A stretch of DNA of 64,000 bases. It comes from CALARM01 sp036746235. Its GTDB lineage: Bacteria; Vulcanimicrobiota; SpSt-956; JAKJGF01. The notes beneath the pieces are model-generated. The model did not search any database. It was not told the origin of the DNA and was given only the letters and a program-made list of their open reading frames with translations. Each line of letters begins with the position of its first letter. Positions within the stretch are counted from its first letter, which is position 1. Positions 52,009 through 59,834 of the stretch are shown piece by piece. The stretch is from the NCBI GenBank assembly GCA_036746235.1, contig DAIOEN010000001.1:1-64000 (forward strand), in the 5' to 3' direction. Position numbers and translations under genes: made by a program.

Positions 52009-53049
52009 TCAGATCCATTTACATGATTTCCAGAGAGTAAGTTTAGTTCCAATTCCTTTTCTGATTGCTTCTTTATAAACTCTCCATGCCACAAGGCCAT
52101 CTTCGAATGCAAGGCCGATAGGAGAAAAGAATATATTCTCATCACGGGACTGTCTTCCAGGCTTTTTCCCTGCGAGCACGGGAGCTATGTCTTCCACAAT
52201 ACTTTCCGGTATGACTCCCTGAAATACTGCAAGAGCCAGAGTCTGAACTCCTCTATGTTTATTCTGTTCCCATATATCGGTAAATACCCTGTCCATGCGC
52301 TTCAGGAGTATTGTTTCCGACTCATAACATCCTATATTTATAGCTGTAATACCTTTCTCCTTAACCCATTCCGCTTTCACAACAGGTTTATCCATATTAG
52401 GAAGACACGTAACTATAAGACTGCAATCTTTTACAGCTTCCTCTGCCGTATCTACAGGCACAATATTGAGTCCTGTCCTTTCGCCCATTTCTTCAGCAAA
52501 TCTATGTTTTGCCTCTCTTCTGGAATAAACCTTTACTTTTTTAAGACGCGGCAAAGCGAGTTGCAGACCGAGAAGCTGTGTTCTCATATTGACACCTGCT
52601 CCTACGAGTCCGATTTCTTCGGTTTCCAGGTCGGCAATTTTTTCTGCTACAATACGTGTAACTCCTCCCGTTCTTGTGGCGCTTATTACCTGTGCATCCA
52701 TTACGCAGAGAGGGGTTTTGGTAACAGAATCAAAGAGTATCGTAAGTCCTGCAGCTCTGGGGAGTCCTATTTCCACATTGGGAGGCATAGCTCCCAGGAT
52801 TTTACAGGAATAAATTTCTTCTTCTCCGAGGTCCACACAGGCAGGAAGAAAATTTACAAGACCGGCTCTATGTTCATGATCTTTCTTTTTAATTTTCAAT
52901 GATGTTTTCAGGGGCTGAACAATTCTATCTTCTAAAAGTAATTCAAACCCTCGCTTTACATCTTCCGATGCTTTATTTACATCATTTCCGCCGCAGGCTA
53001 TTACATCTTCAAGGGAGAGAAACAATATATTTTTTTCGGGATATTCCAT
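52009..53049 (-). CDS. Ornithine cyclodeaminase / mu-crystallin family protein
   Basis: 346 residues. The family fold shows a first domain with RAAGLTILFDSVTKTPLCVMDAQ, the ATRTGG loop, then a Rossmann domain with the dinucleotide motif GLVGAGVNMRTQL and the IVTCLPNMDKPVV block. Members include ornithine cyclodeaminase, alanine dehydrogenases, ketimine reductases and SbnB-type opine-forming dehydrogenases; the true reaction here is unknown. AAAGGAA precedes the ATG. First gene of a three-gene set with an ATP-grasp ligase and EamA exporter, a combination pointing to synthesis and export of an amino-acid-derived metabolite. Confidence 0.85.
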   Translation of the reverse strand: MEYPEKNILFLSLEDVIACGGNDVNKASEDVKRGFELLLEDRIVQPLKTSLKIKKKDHEHRAGLVNFLPACVDLGEEEIYSCKILGAMPPNVEIGLPRAAGLTILFDSVTKTPLCVMDAQVISATRTGGVTRIVAEKIADLETEEIGLVGAGVNMRTQLLGLQLALPRLKKVKVYSRREAKHRFAEEMGERTGLNIVPVDTAEEAVKDCSLIVTCLPNMDKPVVKAEWVKEKGITAINIGCYESETILLKRMDRVFTDIWEQNKHRGVQTLALAVFQGVIPESIVEDIAPVLAGKKPGRQSRDENIFFSPIGLAFEDGLVAWRVYKEAIRKGIGTKLTLWKSCKWI

Positions 53050-53399
53050 TATATAGTATTCCTTTCTGTATCGTGACGCGTGACGCGTGACGCGTGACGC
53101 GAAGCAGAAAAATTTTGTATATGATAATTTACATATTATAATCTACAGAAGAATTTATAACAATAAGTGAAATTACATTTTTATATTTGAAGGTTCAAAT
53201 GGTTTGAGAGTTGAATATAGTGAAGGGTGAAAAGTGAAGAGTAAAGAGCGAAAGGTGAGTAGAGGCGAACCACTGTATTCGCCCTGTACCGGTAAAACAC
53301 ACATTACGCATTACGCATTACGCATCACGCATTACACATCACGAACCACCCGTGACGCGTCACGATTATGCGTCACGATTAAAAAAAACGGAGTAGTCT
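53050..53399. repeat. 350-bp intergenic region dominated by heptamer arrays
   Basis: CGTGACG repeated four times at 53074-53101; AGTGAAG/GGTGAAA-type units at about 53219-53265; the complement CATTACG/CATCACG at about 53302-53345 and CGTGACG/CGTCACG at about 53350-53382. Opposite-strand arrays could fold into a long stem. The plain stretch 53105-53215 is AT-rich with nothing recognisable. Confidence 0.8.
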
Positions 53400-54704
53400 A
53401 TGGAAGAAGAGAATTCACAGCAAAAAGCAGCAATCTACAATAAAACGGGCCTCAATCTGGCCAGACAGGAAAAATGGAAAGAGGCCATTGAAGCATACAA
53501 AAAAGCTATTACCATATGCCCTGACTGTGCGAAATTCTATATTAATCTGGGGAAAGCCTATAACAGTATCGGAAGAGTCGATCTTGCCATCGAGCAGTGG
53601 CAGAAAGCGCTGGAACTGGACCCCCAAAAGGCTTCATCTCATTATGAAATAGAAGAAGGGCCGGAGATTTCTGTAGAAGAAATAAAAAAAGAAGGGATTG
53701 TATCAGATAAACACATAGAAAAAGAGAAAAAAATAGAAGAAGAGAAAAAGAAAAAAGAAGCTCTGGAATATTTTAAAGCAGGTCTTGCCTGTTATGAAAA
53801 CAAAAAAATCGAGGAAGCCGTCTCTTCATGGGAGCAGGCTCTTGAGCTTTACCCTGAATTTCTTGAAGTTCACTTGAATCTTGGCACTGCCCTGAAAGAA
53901 CTTGACAGACAGGACAGAGCAAAATATCATTATAAAAAAGCAGTGGAGCTGAATCCCCTTGAAATGCTGGCCCATTATAATCTCGGCCTCTTATATTACC
54001 AGGAAGGAAATTATTATGATGCCTGTGAAGAATATAAAAAATCACTGGACATATGTCCTTCTGACATAGATTCCCTTTATAATCTCGGCATGGCCTTTTA
54101 CCATCAGGGAAAGCTCAAAGAAGGGGAGAAAGAATTTAAAAAAGTTCTGGAACTCGATCATTCCTACGGACTGGCCTATTATTCACTCGGTTTAATCTAT
54201 GATGAACTGGGAAGGTTAAACTCTGCATCAACTCATTATCAGAAAGCACTCCTCTTAATGCCGGCTCATGGGGCCACTCACTATGAACTGGGAATTGTAT
54301 ATTTCAAAAAAAGAAATTTTGAATTTGCCCTGTCAGAATGGAAAAAAGCTCTGGAACTTGAACCGGACCATTACAGATCAGTCCACGGGAACATGGGGAT
54401 TATATATGAAGAATTAAAAGAAGATGATAAGGCATGGAGAGAATATGAACTGGCAATAAAATATAATCCTTCTGATGCAAACTCTCTTTTCAGACTCGGT
54501 GTATTGATGATAAGAGAAGGTTTATATGAAGATGCACTGGCACTTTTAAATGAAGCCATAAATTTGGAAAAACATGGAGACCTGGCAGATAAAGCCCGTG
54601 AGTATATCGAAACAATTAATAAAATAATTAAAGAAGAAGAGGAAAGCTCTGACGAGGATGGTAAAGAAGAAGAGGGCAGTGAAGAAGTGAAAAGTGAAAA
54701 GTGA
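53400..54704 (+). CDS. Cytoplasmic TPR-repeat protein
   Basis: 434 residues, no signal peptide, about ten TPR units: the first pair at 8-75 (IYNKTGLNLARQEKWKEAIEAYKKAI), a charged coiled-coil-like stretch rich in Glu/Lys (about 85-120), then a continuous array to about 410 (for example AHYNLGLLYYQEGNYYDACEEYKKSL). The very acidic C terminus ends in VKSEK, codons supplied by GTGAAAA heptamers. CGGAG precedes the ATG. A generic adaptor; partner unknown. Confidence 0.85.
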   Translation: MEEENSQQKAAIYNKTGLNLARQEKWKEAIEAYKKAITICPDCAKFYINLGKAYNSIGRVDLAIEQWQKALELDPQKASSHYEIEEGPEISVEEIKKEGIVSDKHIEKEKKIEEEKKKKEALEYFKAGLACYENKKIEEAVSSWEQALELYPEFLEVHLNLGTALKELDRQDRAKYHYKKAVELNPLEMLAHYNLGLLYYQEGNYYDACEEYKKSLDICPSDIDSLYNLGMAFYHQGKLKEGEKEFKKVLELDHSYGLAYYSLGLIYDELGRLNSASTHYQKALLLMPAHGATHYELGIVYFKKRNFEFALSEWKKALELEPDHYRSVHGNMGIIYEELKEDDKAWREYELAIKYNPSDANSLFRLGVLMIREGLYEDALALLNEAINLEKHGDLADKAREYIETINKIIKEEEESSDEDGKEEEGSEEVKSEK

Positions 54705-54748
54705 GCAGGTTTACCCTACCCATCACGCATTACGCCGCATCACCCCAG

Positions 54749-55678
54749 TTACTTCACCGGAGTCGGAGTTTCCTCTTTATCTTTCAATGTAGAAAGTTTC
54801 TTAATCGCATCTCTGATAGAAGCATAATCGCTGTCTTTAGCTTCAATATAACCATCCACTCTCAATATTTTCCTCAAATCTGTGGTTTCAGTTGATTTAC
54901 CTATGTCCAGGAAAGCAGCTTTGATTTTTTTCACATCTTCCTCCGGTAAATCACTTCTGACTATAAAACAGCTTATAGGTATATCATCTGTTTCCATTAT
55001 AACAGAGAGATCTTTCTGATATTTCTGTGCTTCCGGCGAGTCAAAGACAAAGCTCGACACAACTCCTCCGTCAACATAGCCATTATAAATAGAAATAATC
55101 GATGATAGATGGTCATCAAGGAAAACAACGTGGGAAAAATAATCTTCAAGTTTTGTTACTCCAAGGTCGGCCATCATTACCCTTGGGAAAAGATAACCGG
55201 ATGTAGATTGTTTATCTACGAAAGCAAATTTCTTACCTCTTAGATCATCAAAATTCTTCAGGCCGCTGTCTTTCCTTACTACAATAAAACTTTTATACGT
55301 ATCTTTACCTTTTTCCACTGTTTTAACGACAGGAATTACATTCAGTTCCTCTTTTAATTTTACATAAATAAATCCGCTTACAGAACCGATATGAGACTCT
55401 TTTTTTTCAAAGGCTTCAATAATGTTTCTATAATTTTTCCTTTCATCAACTTCAATATTTATGCCTGTTTTATTGGAGAGATAATCTCCAAGGGCCTGCC
55501 ATCTTTCAACCATATAATGTTTGCCACCGCCTGCTATATAAACCATCTTCAATGAATGTCCGGCCTTAGCGGATGGCTTCGGAGTTAATAAAGAATGATG
55601 GAGCACATTATGATCTTTCTCTCTGCATCCTGTAATAAATAATGAAATCAGTAAAAAAAATAGAGATAATTTTTTCAT
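54749..55678 (-). CDS. PhnD-like substrate-binding lipoprotein
   Basis: Lipoprotein signal MKKLSLFFLLISLFITGC, then a periplasmic-binding fold of the phosphate/phosphonate PhnD type: VERWQALGDYLSNKTGINIEV, HIGSVSGFIYVKL, KSFIVVRKDSGLKNFDDLRGKKFAFVD, STSGYLFPRVMM and GYVDGGVVSSFVFDSPEA. The start at 55678 has GGAAAGGAA upstream; the frame is open to 55738. No permease or ATPase gene is adjacent, so it could feed a distant transporter or act as a sensor. It ends in a Thr/Pro tail (EETPTPVK). Confidence 0.87.
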   Translation of the reverse strand: MKKLSLFFLLISLFITGCREKDHNVLHHSLLTPKPSAKAGHSLKMVYIAGGGKHYMVERWQALGDYLSNKTGINIEVDERKNYRNIIEAFEKKESHIGSVSGFIYVKLKEELNVIPVVKTVEKGKDTYKSFIVVRKDSGLKNFDDLRGKKFAFVDKQSTSGYLFPRVMMADLGVTKLEDYFSHVVFLDDHLSSIISIYNGYVDGGVVSSFVFDSPEAQKYQKDLSVIMETDDIPISCFIVRSDLPEEDVKKIKAAFLDIGKSTETTDLRKILRVDGYIEAKDSDYASIRDAIKKLSTLKDKEETPTPVK

Positions 55679-55685
55679 AATCTGT

Positions 55686-56450
55686 TTATTCCTTTCCCTG
55701 ATAATGGCCTCCCAGAGGCCTTTTGAGAGGAATACCATTTCTTCTGGGATATTTCACAGGAGTGGGAGAAATCTTCTTTATGATTATTAATCTCTTCTCA
55801 CTGCTTTCATATGGTAACCTGACAGATTTTATATCCAGAATTTCTCCTCCCAGTGTCTTCAGAGCATATGCCGACATATCAATTTCTTCTGAATACTTCT
55901 TTCCTTTCTGGGCAATAAAGATACCTTCCATTTTTATGAAAGGAAGCACATATTCAAGTAACACAGGAAGTCCTGCTACGGCTCTGGCAAAGGCCACATC
56001 AAACTTCTCACGGAATTCACTGTTCTGTCCGAAATCTTCCGCACGCCCCTGATGGACATAAACATTATTTAAAGATAACCTGTTAATTAAGTTCTTAAGA
56101 AATTCTACTTTCTTCCCCGTAGCTTCCAGTAAATGTAAATTCATAGTATCTTCGACAATCTTCAATGGAAGTCCAGGGAATCCTCCTCCTGTTCCAATAT
56201 CTATTACTTTTTTACCTGCCAGGCCAACCGCCTGAAAACAGACCAGGGAATCAAGAAAATTTTCTCTTATTATATCTACCGGAGAAACATGAGCAGTAAT
56301 ATTAATTTTTGCCTCCATTAATTCCATAAGATATACAGAAAATTTCTCTATTGCCCTGGAATCCAGAGTAAATCCTGTTTCTATAAATTCATTGATATAC
56401 TCGTTAATATATCTGTTATACATATTCCTTACTATAACATTATTGACCAT
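55686..56450 (-). CDS. rsmG: 16S rRNA (guanine527-N7)-methyltransferase
   Basis: 254 residues. The RsmG/GidB signature occurs at VIDIGTGGGFPGLPLKIV (SAM motif), with LLEATGKKVEFL, VHQGRAEDF and FDVAFARAVAGLPVLLEYVLPFI following. It methylates G527 of 16S rRNA. Slightly longer than usual because of a basic C-terminal extension (about 30 residues after KRLIIIKKI). The start may be 56450 or the Met at 56423. The PhnD-like gene starts 7 bases beyond its stop, so they may be co-transcribed. Confidence 0.93.
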   Translation of the reverse strand: MVNNVIVRNMYNRYINEYINEFIETGFTLDSRAIEKFSVYLMELMEAKINITAHVSPVDIIRENFLDSLVCFQAVGLAGKKVIDIGTGGGFPGLPLKIVEDTMNLHLLEATGKKVEFLKNLINRLSLNNVYVHQGRAEDFGQNSEFREKFDVAFARAVAGLPVLLEYVLPFIKMEGIFIAQKGKKYSEEIDMSAYALKTLGGEILDIKSVRLPYESSEKRLIIIKKISPTPVKYPRRNGIPLKRPLGGHYQGKE

Positions 56451-56461
56451 ATTGAGTCAAT

Positions 56462-56692
56462 TGGTAAAATCGTGACGCGTAACGCGTGATGCGTGAGGGG
56501 TGGTAAGCCTGCTCACCACTCACGACTCACTTTTCACTATTCACTTTTATACTTGTTAAACATAATTTTAGATGTTATAATGATAAATTATAATTTTCAA
56601 TAAAAACTGATTGATAACCGGTCGCAGTCAGGCTGACCGACAGTAAAACGACAATAATCCTCGCGTCACGCGTCACGCGTTACGCGTTACGA
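56462..56692. repeat. Heptamer repeats between rsmG and sdhA
   Basis: CGTGACG/CGTAACG/CGTGATG at about 56471-56498, CTCACCA/CTCACGA/CTCACTT at about 56512-56548, and the opposite-strand CGCGTCA/CGCGTTA units at about 56662-56690. The last array ends about 30 bases before the sdhA ATG. Confidence 0.8.
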
Positions 56693-56722
56693 TTCTAAAT
56701 AACTAACGAAAGAGGATTGCAG

Positions 56723-58459
56723 ATGGAGAGTATTACAACAACATTAAACCATAAAGTTATCATCATAGGTTCGGGTATGGCAGGTCTCAGAGCAGCAGTA
56801 GAACTGGCAGGTTCAACAGATGTTGCAGTTATAAGTAAAGTGTTCCCTACCCGTTCCCACTCGGGAGCAGCCCAGGGAGGCATTACTGCAGCTCTCGGTA
56901 ATGAAGAAGAGGATAATCCTGAATGGCATATGTTTGACACAGTTAAAGGCAGTGATTACCTGGGGGATCAGGATGCGATTGAAATTATGGTAAATGATGC
57001 ACCAAGAGCAATTATAGAACTTGAACATATGGGAGTTCCTTTCAGCAGAAATTCGGAAGGTAAAATAGGCCAGAGAGCATTCGGAGGGCATACGAGAGAT
57101 TACGGCAAAGCTCCCGTAAAGCGTGCCTGTTATGCTTCTGACAGAACAGGAAGAGTTATTTTAGATACACTTTTTGAACAATGTGTAAAAAGAGGGGTAA
57201 AATTTTACTCTGAATTTCAGGTAATAGATCTGCTTTTTCATGAAGGAAGATGTTATGGAGCAATCCTTTTGGAACTTTCTACGGGAAAATTCTATAAAAT
57301 TTATGCAAATTCAATACTGCTGGCCACAGGAGGTTTCGGAAAGGTTTATAAAACCACTTCAAACTGTTTTTCCAACACAGGTGAAGTAGTATCTATAATA
57401 TTTCAGAATGGATTGCCTCTTATGGACATGGAATTTGTTCAGTTCCATCCTACAGGCATAAGAAAACATGGCATACTGATAAGTGAAGCTGCAAGAGGTG
57501 AAGGAGGCATTCTTCGTAACGGTAAAGGCGAAAGATTTATGGAACGTTACGCTCCTGTAATAAAGGATCTCGCTCCCAGAGACATCATATCCCGCTCCAT
57601 CCTCCGGGAAGTGCAGGAAGGAAGAGGCATTAACGAGCAGGATTATGTGCATCTAGATCTTACCCACCTGGACAGGGATATAATAGAAGATAAACTATGG
57701 GAAATAACATCTTTTGCAAGGCTTTACGGAGGTGCAGACCCTGTAAAGGAACCTGTTCCTGTTCAGCCTACATGCCACTATATGATGGGAGGAATACCGA
57801 CAGACTGTGACGGCCATGTAATATCCGATTCAAAAGGCACCTATGTTCCCGGCCTTTTTGCTGCAGGAGAATGTGCCTGTGTATCAGTCCACGGTGCAAA
57901 CAGGCTGGGATGTAATTCTCTTCTCGATCTTGTAGTCTTCGGTAGAAGAGCCGGTAAAGCTATCAGAACATGGTTAAAAGAAGATTCTAATCTGATTGAT
58001 GTGAATATAGCATCAGATGTACTTTCAAAAATAGATGAACTTTTATCATCTACTGGAAAAGAAAAATTATCATTAATACGACAGGACCTGCAGCAAATTA
58101 TGATGGATAATTGTTCCGTATTTCGTGAAGAATCCGGACTTATTAAAGCAAAAGAAAAAATACAGGAACTGAAAGAACGCTACAGTCATGCAGGCATCAT
58201 CGGGAAAGACAAAATCTTTAATATGGAAATCATGGAAGCAGTTGAATGTGAACACCTTTTAAATCTGGCAGACATAACAGTTGAAAGTGCACTGTACAGA
58301 AAAGAAAGCCGTGGTGCCCATTACCGTGAAGATTATCCGGAAAGGGACGATAAAAATTATCTTTCCCACACACTGGCTTTTAAAGATGGCAGAAACATAA
58401 GGATTGAAACAAAACCTGTCAAGGTTACTAAATTTGAGCCGAAGGTAAGAAGCTATTAA
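56723..58459 (+). CDS. sdhA: Succinate dehydrogenase / fumarate reductase flavoprotein subunit
   Basis: 578 residues. FAD-binding IIGSGMAGLRAAVELA, the flavinylation-type segment RSHSGAAQGGITAALG, substrate residues in FGGHTRDYGKAPVKRACYASD, FVQFHPTGI, the catalytic Arg region PRDIISRSI, and HYMMGGIPT. It oxidises succinate or reduces fumarate together with the iron-sulfur subunit downstream. The ATG at 56723 follows AAGAGG; an in-frame TTG lies two codons upstream. Cannot be assigned to Sdh or Frd by sequence alone. Confidence 0.94.
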   Translation: MESITTTLNHKVIIIGSGMAGLRAAVELAGSTDVAVISKVFPTRSHSGAAQGGITAALGNEEEDNPEWHMFDTVKGSDYLGDQDAIEIMVNDAPRAIIELEHMGVPFSRNSEGKIGQRAFGGHTRDYGKAPVKRACYASDRTGRVILDTLFEQCVKRGVKFYSEFQVIDLLFHEGRCYGAILLELSTGKFYKIYANSILLATGGFGKVYKTTSNCFSNTGEVVSIIFQNGLPLMDMEFVQFHPTGIRKHGILISEAARGEGGILRNGKGERFMERYAPVIKDLAPRDIISRSILREVQEGRGINEQDYVHLDLTHLDRDIIEDKLWEITSFARLYGGADPVKEPVPVQPTCHYMMGGIPTDCDGHVISDSKGTYVPGLFAAGECACVSVHGANRLGCNSLLDLVVFGRRAGKAIRTWLKEDSNLIDVNIASDVLSKIDELLSSTGKEKLSLIRQDLQQIMMDNCSVFREESGLIKAKEKIQELKERYSHAGIIGKDKIFNMEIMEAVECEHLLNLADITVESALYRKESRGAHYREDYPERDDKNYLSHTLAFKDGRNIRIETKPVKVTKFEPKVRSY

Positions 58460-58460
58460 T

Positions 58461-58615
58461 CAGTGAACAGTTATCAGTGACCGGTGATGAGTAGTATGTA
58501 ATTCGTCATATACTCTATAGCAAGCAATAGAGTTTAAATTCAACCGGCAATAAACCTTAAACTCTATTCATCACTCACCGGTGACAGGTTACAGGTCACT
58601 GCTCGCTTTTCACGA
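58461..58615. repeat. Repeats between sdhA and sdhB
   Basis: CAGTGAC/CAGTTAT units at about 58461-58486 and TCACCGGTGACAGGTTACAGGTCACTG at about 58572-58600. Between them an ACTCTAT/ATAGAGT inverted pair (about 58511-58570) could form a hairpin loop. Confidence 0.65.
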
Positions 58616-58639
58616 CTCACTATTGAAAGGGGAAACATA

Positions 58640-59353
58640 ATGACATATCTTTTCAGAATATACAGATATGATCCGCAAAAAGATAAAGAACCCTATTATA
58701 TGGATTACAGACTGGAAGTAGAACCGAATGAAAGAATTCTTGACTGTCTGAACAGGATAAGATGGGAAATGGATCCCACTCTTTCTTTTCGTATGTCCTG
58801 CGCCCACGGCGTATGCGGCTCAGACGGTATGAAGATAAACGGCATATGCAGTCTTGCCTGTCAGAAAAGCATAAAAGACTACAGCGGCGATACCATTACA
58901 GTAGATCCTCTTCCCAGCTTCCCTGTTATAAAAGACCTCATAGTTGACCTGGAATCATTTTTTGAAAAATACAGAAACTTAAAGCCATATTTGATGACAG
59001 ATGAAAAAGCACCTGAAGGTGAAAGACTTCAGACTATTGAAGAAAGAAAAACCTTCGATGAAGCAATCAGATGTATACTCTGTGCATGTTGCACCGCATC
59101 ATGTCCTGTGACGGAAAACAGTGAAAACTTCAGCGGACCTGCGGCCATATTGAGATCTTTCCGGTATCTCTTCGATTCGAGAGACAGAGGACATAAGGAA
59201 AGAATTGCCATGCTTGACACCACTGAAGGAGCACATGGATGTAAAGCACATGGAAAATGCACTGAAGTATGCCCGAAAGAAATTCAGGTGGCAAAAGCAA
59301 TAGGAAAGACAAAAAAGAAAATTTACGATTTAAAAAAACAGGATAATTTATGA
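58640..59353 (+). CDS. sdhB: Succinate dehydrogenase / fumarate reductase iron-sulfur subunit
   Basis: 237 residues. [2Fe-2S] ligands occur in CAHGVCGSDGMKINGICSLAC (C, C, the Asp found in many SdhB proteins, C). The [4Fe-4S] and [3Fe-4S] cysteines are in CILCACCTASCP and in CKAHGKCTEVCP. AAAGGGG precedes the ATG. No membrane-anchor (cytochrome b) subunit gene is present on either side, so the anchor is encoded elsewhere or replaced. The stop overlaps the hicA start by four bases. Confidence 0.94.
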   Translation: MTYLFRIYRYDPQKDKEPYYMDYRLEVEPNERILDCLNRIRWEMDPTLSFRMSCAHGVCGSDGMKINGICSLACQKSIKDYSGDTITVDPLPSFPVIKDLIVDLESFFEKYRNLKPYLMTDEKAPEGERLQTIEERKTFDEAIRCILCACCTASCPVTENSENFSGPAAILRSFRYLFDSRDRGHKERIAMLDTTEGAHGCKAHGKCTEVCPKEIQVAKAIGKTKKKIYDLKKQDNL

Positions 59354-59553
59354 AAATACGTGATATAATAAAATTAATAGAAGAAGATGGATGGTATAAA
59401 GTAACACAGGAAGGAAGTCACAGGCAATATAAACATGCCAGTAAAAAAGGTCGTGTTACAATAGCCGGCCATCCTGGTGATGATATTCCAACTGGAACGC
59501 TGAACAGTATACTGAAACAGTCAGGAATAAAATCAAAAACCAGAAGGGGTTGA
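59350..59553 (+). CDS. hicA: HicA-family toxin
   Basis: 67 residues with the double-stranded-RNA-binding-like HicA fold: KIRDIIKLIEEDGWYKVTQEGSHRQYKH with the catalytic His in GSHRQY, then VTIAGHPGDDIPTGTLNSILKQSGI. It cleaves mRNA when not bound by HicB. Its ATG overlaps the sdhB stop (ATGA), so translation depends on the respiratory operon. Confidence 0.92.
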   Translation: MKIRDIIKLIEEDGWYKVTQEGSHRQYKHASKKGRVTIAGHPGDDIPTGTLNSILKQSGIKSKTRRG

Positions 59554-59557
59554 AAAA

Positions 59558-59764
59558 ATGAAATATTTAGCCATAATAGAACAATCTACAAATAACTTTT
59601 CAGCATATATACCTGATGTACCGGGTTGTGTCGCTACAGGGAAAACAATACCGGAAGTTACGGAAAATCTGAAAAAAGCTCTCGAAATGCATCTCAAAGG
59701 AATGGAAGAAGACGGCGAACCGTTACCTGTCCCCCTGTCAGAAGCACATTATATAGCTATATAA
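59558..59764 (+). CDS. hicB: HicB-family antitoxin
   Basis: 68 residues; the HicB RNase-H-like core YLAIIEQSTNNFSAYIPDVPGCVATGKTIPEVTENLKKALEMHL and the ending GEPLPVPLSEAHYIAI. It lacks a C-terminal DNA-binding domain, as in the short HicB form, so it may not repress transcription itself. Starts 4 bases after hicA. Confidence 0.92.
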   Translation: MKYLAIIEQSTNNFSAYIPDVPGCVATGKTIPEVTENLKKALEMHLKGMEEDGEPLPVPLSEAHYIAI

Positions 59765-59788
59765 AGAGGTGAAATAGAAAAGTGATGG

Positions 59789-59831
59789 TGATGAGCGCAT
59801 CTGCTCACTGGTCACTGCTCACTGGTCACTG
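59789..59831. repeat. Heptamer repeat before mutS2
   Basis: GCTCACTGGTCACTGCTCAC-type units, period 7, ending 3 bases before the mutS2 ATG and leaving no recognisable ribosome site. Confidence 0.8.
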
Positions 59832-59834
59832 AAA

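Noticed and set aside
49537..53049. Assignment of the OCD/ATP-grasp/EamA operon as a staphylopine- or pseudopaline-type metallophore cluster
   Set aside because: No nicotianamine-synthase-like or CntM-type opine dehydrogenase is present; only the exporter family matches.
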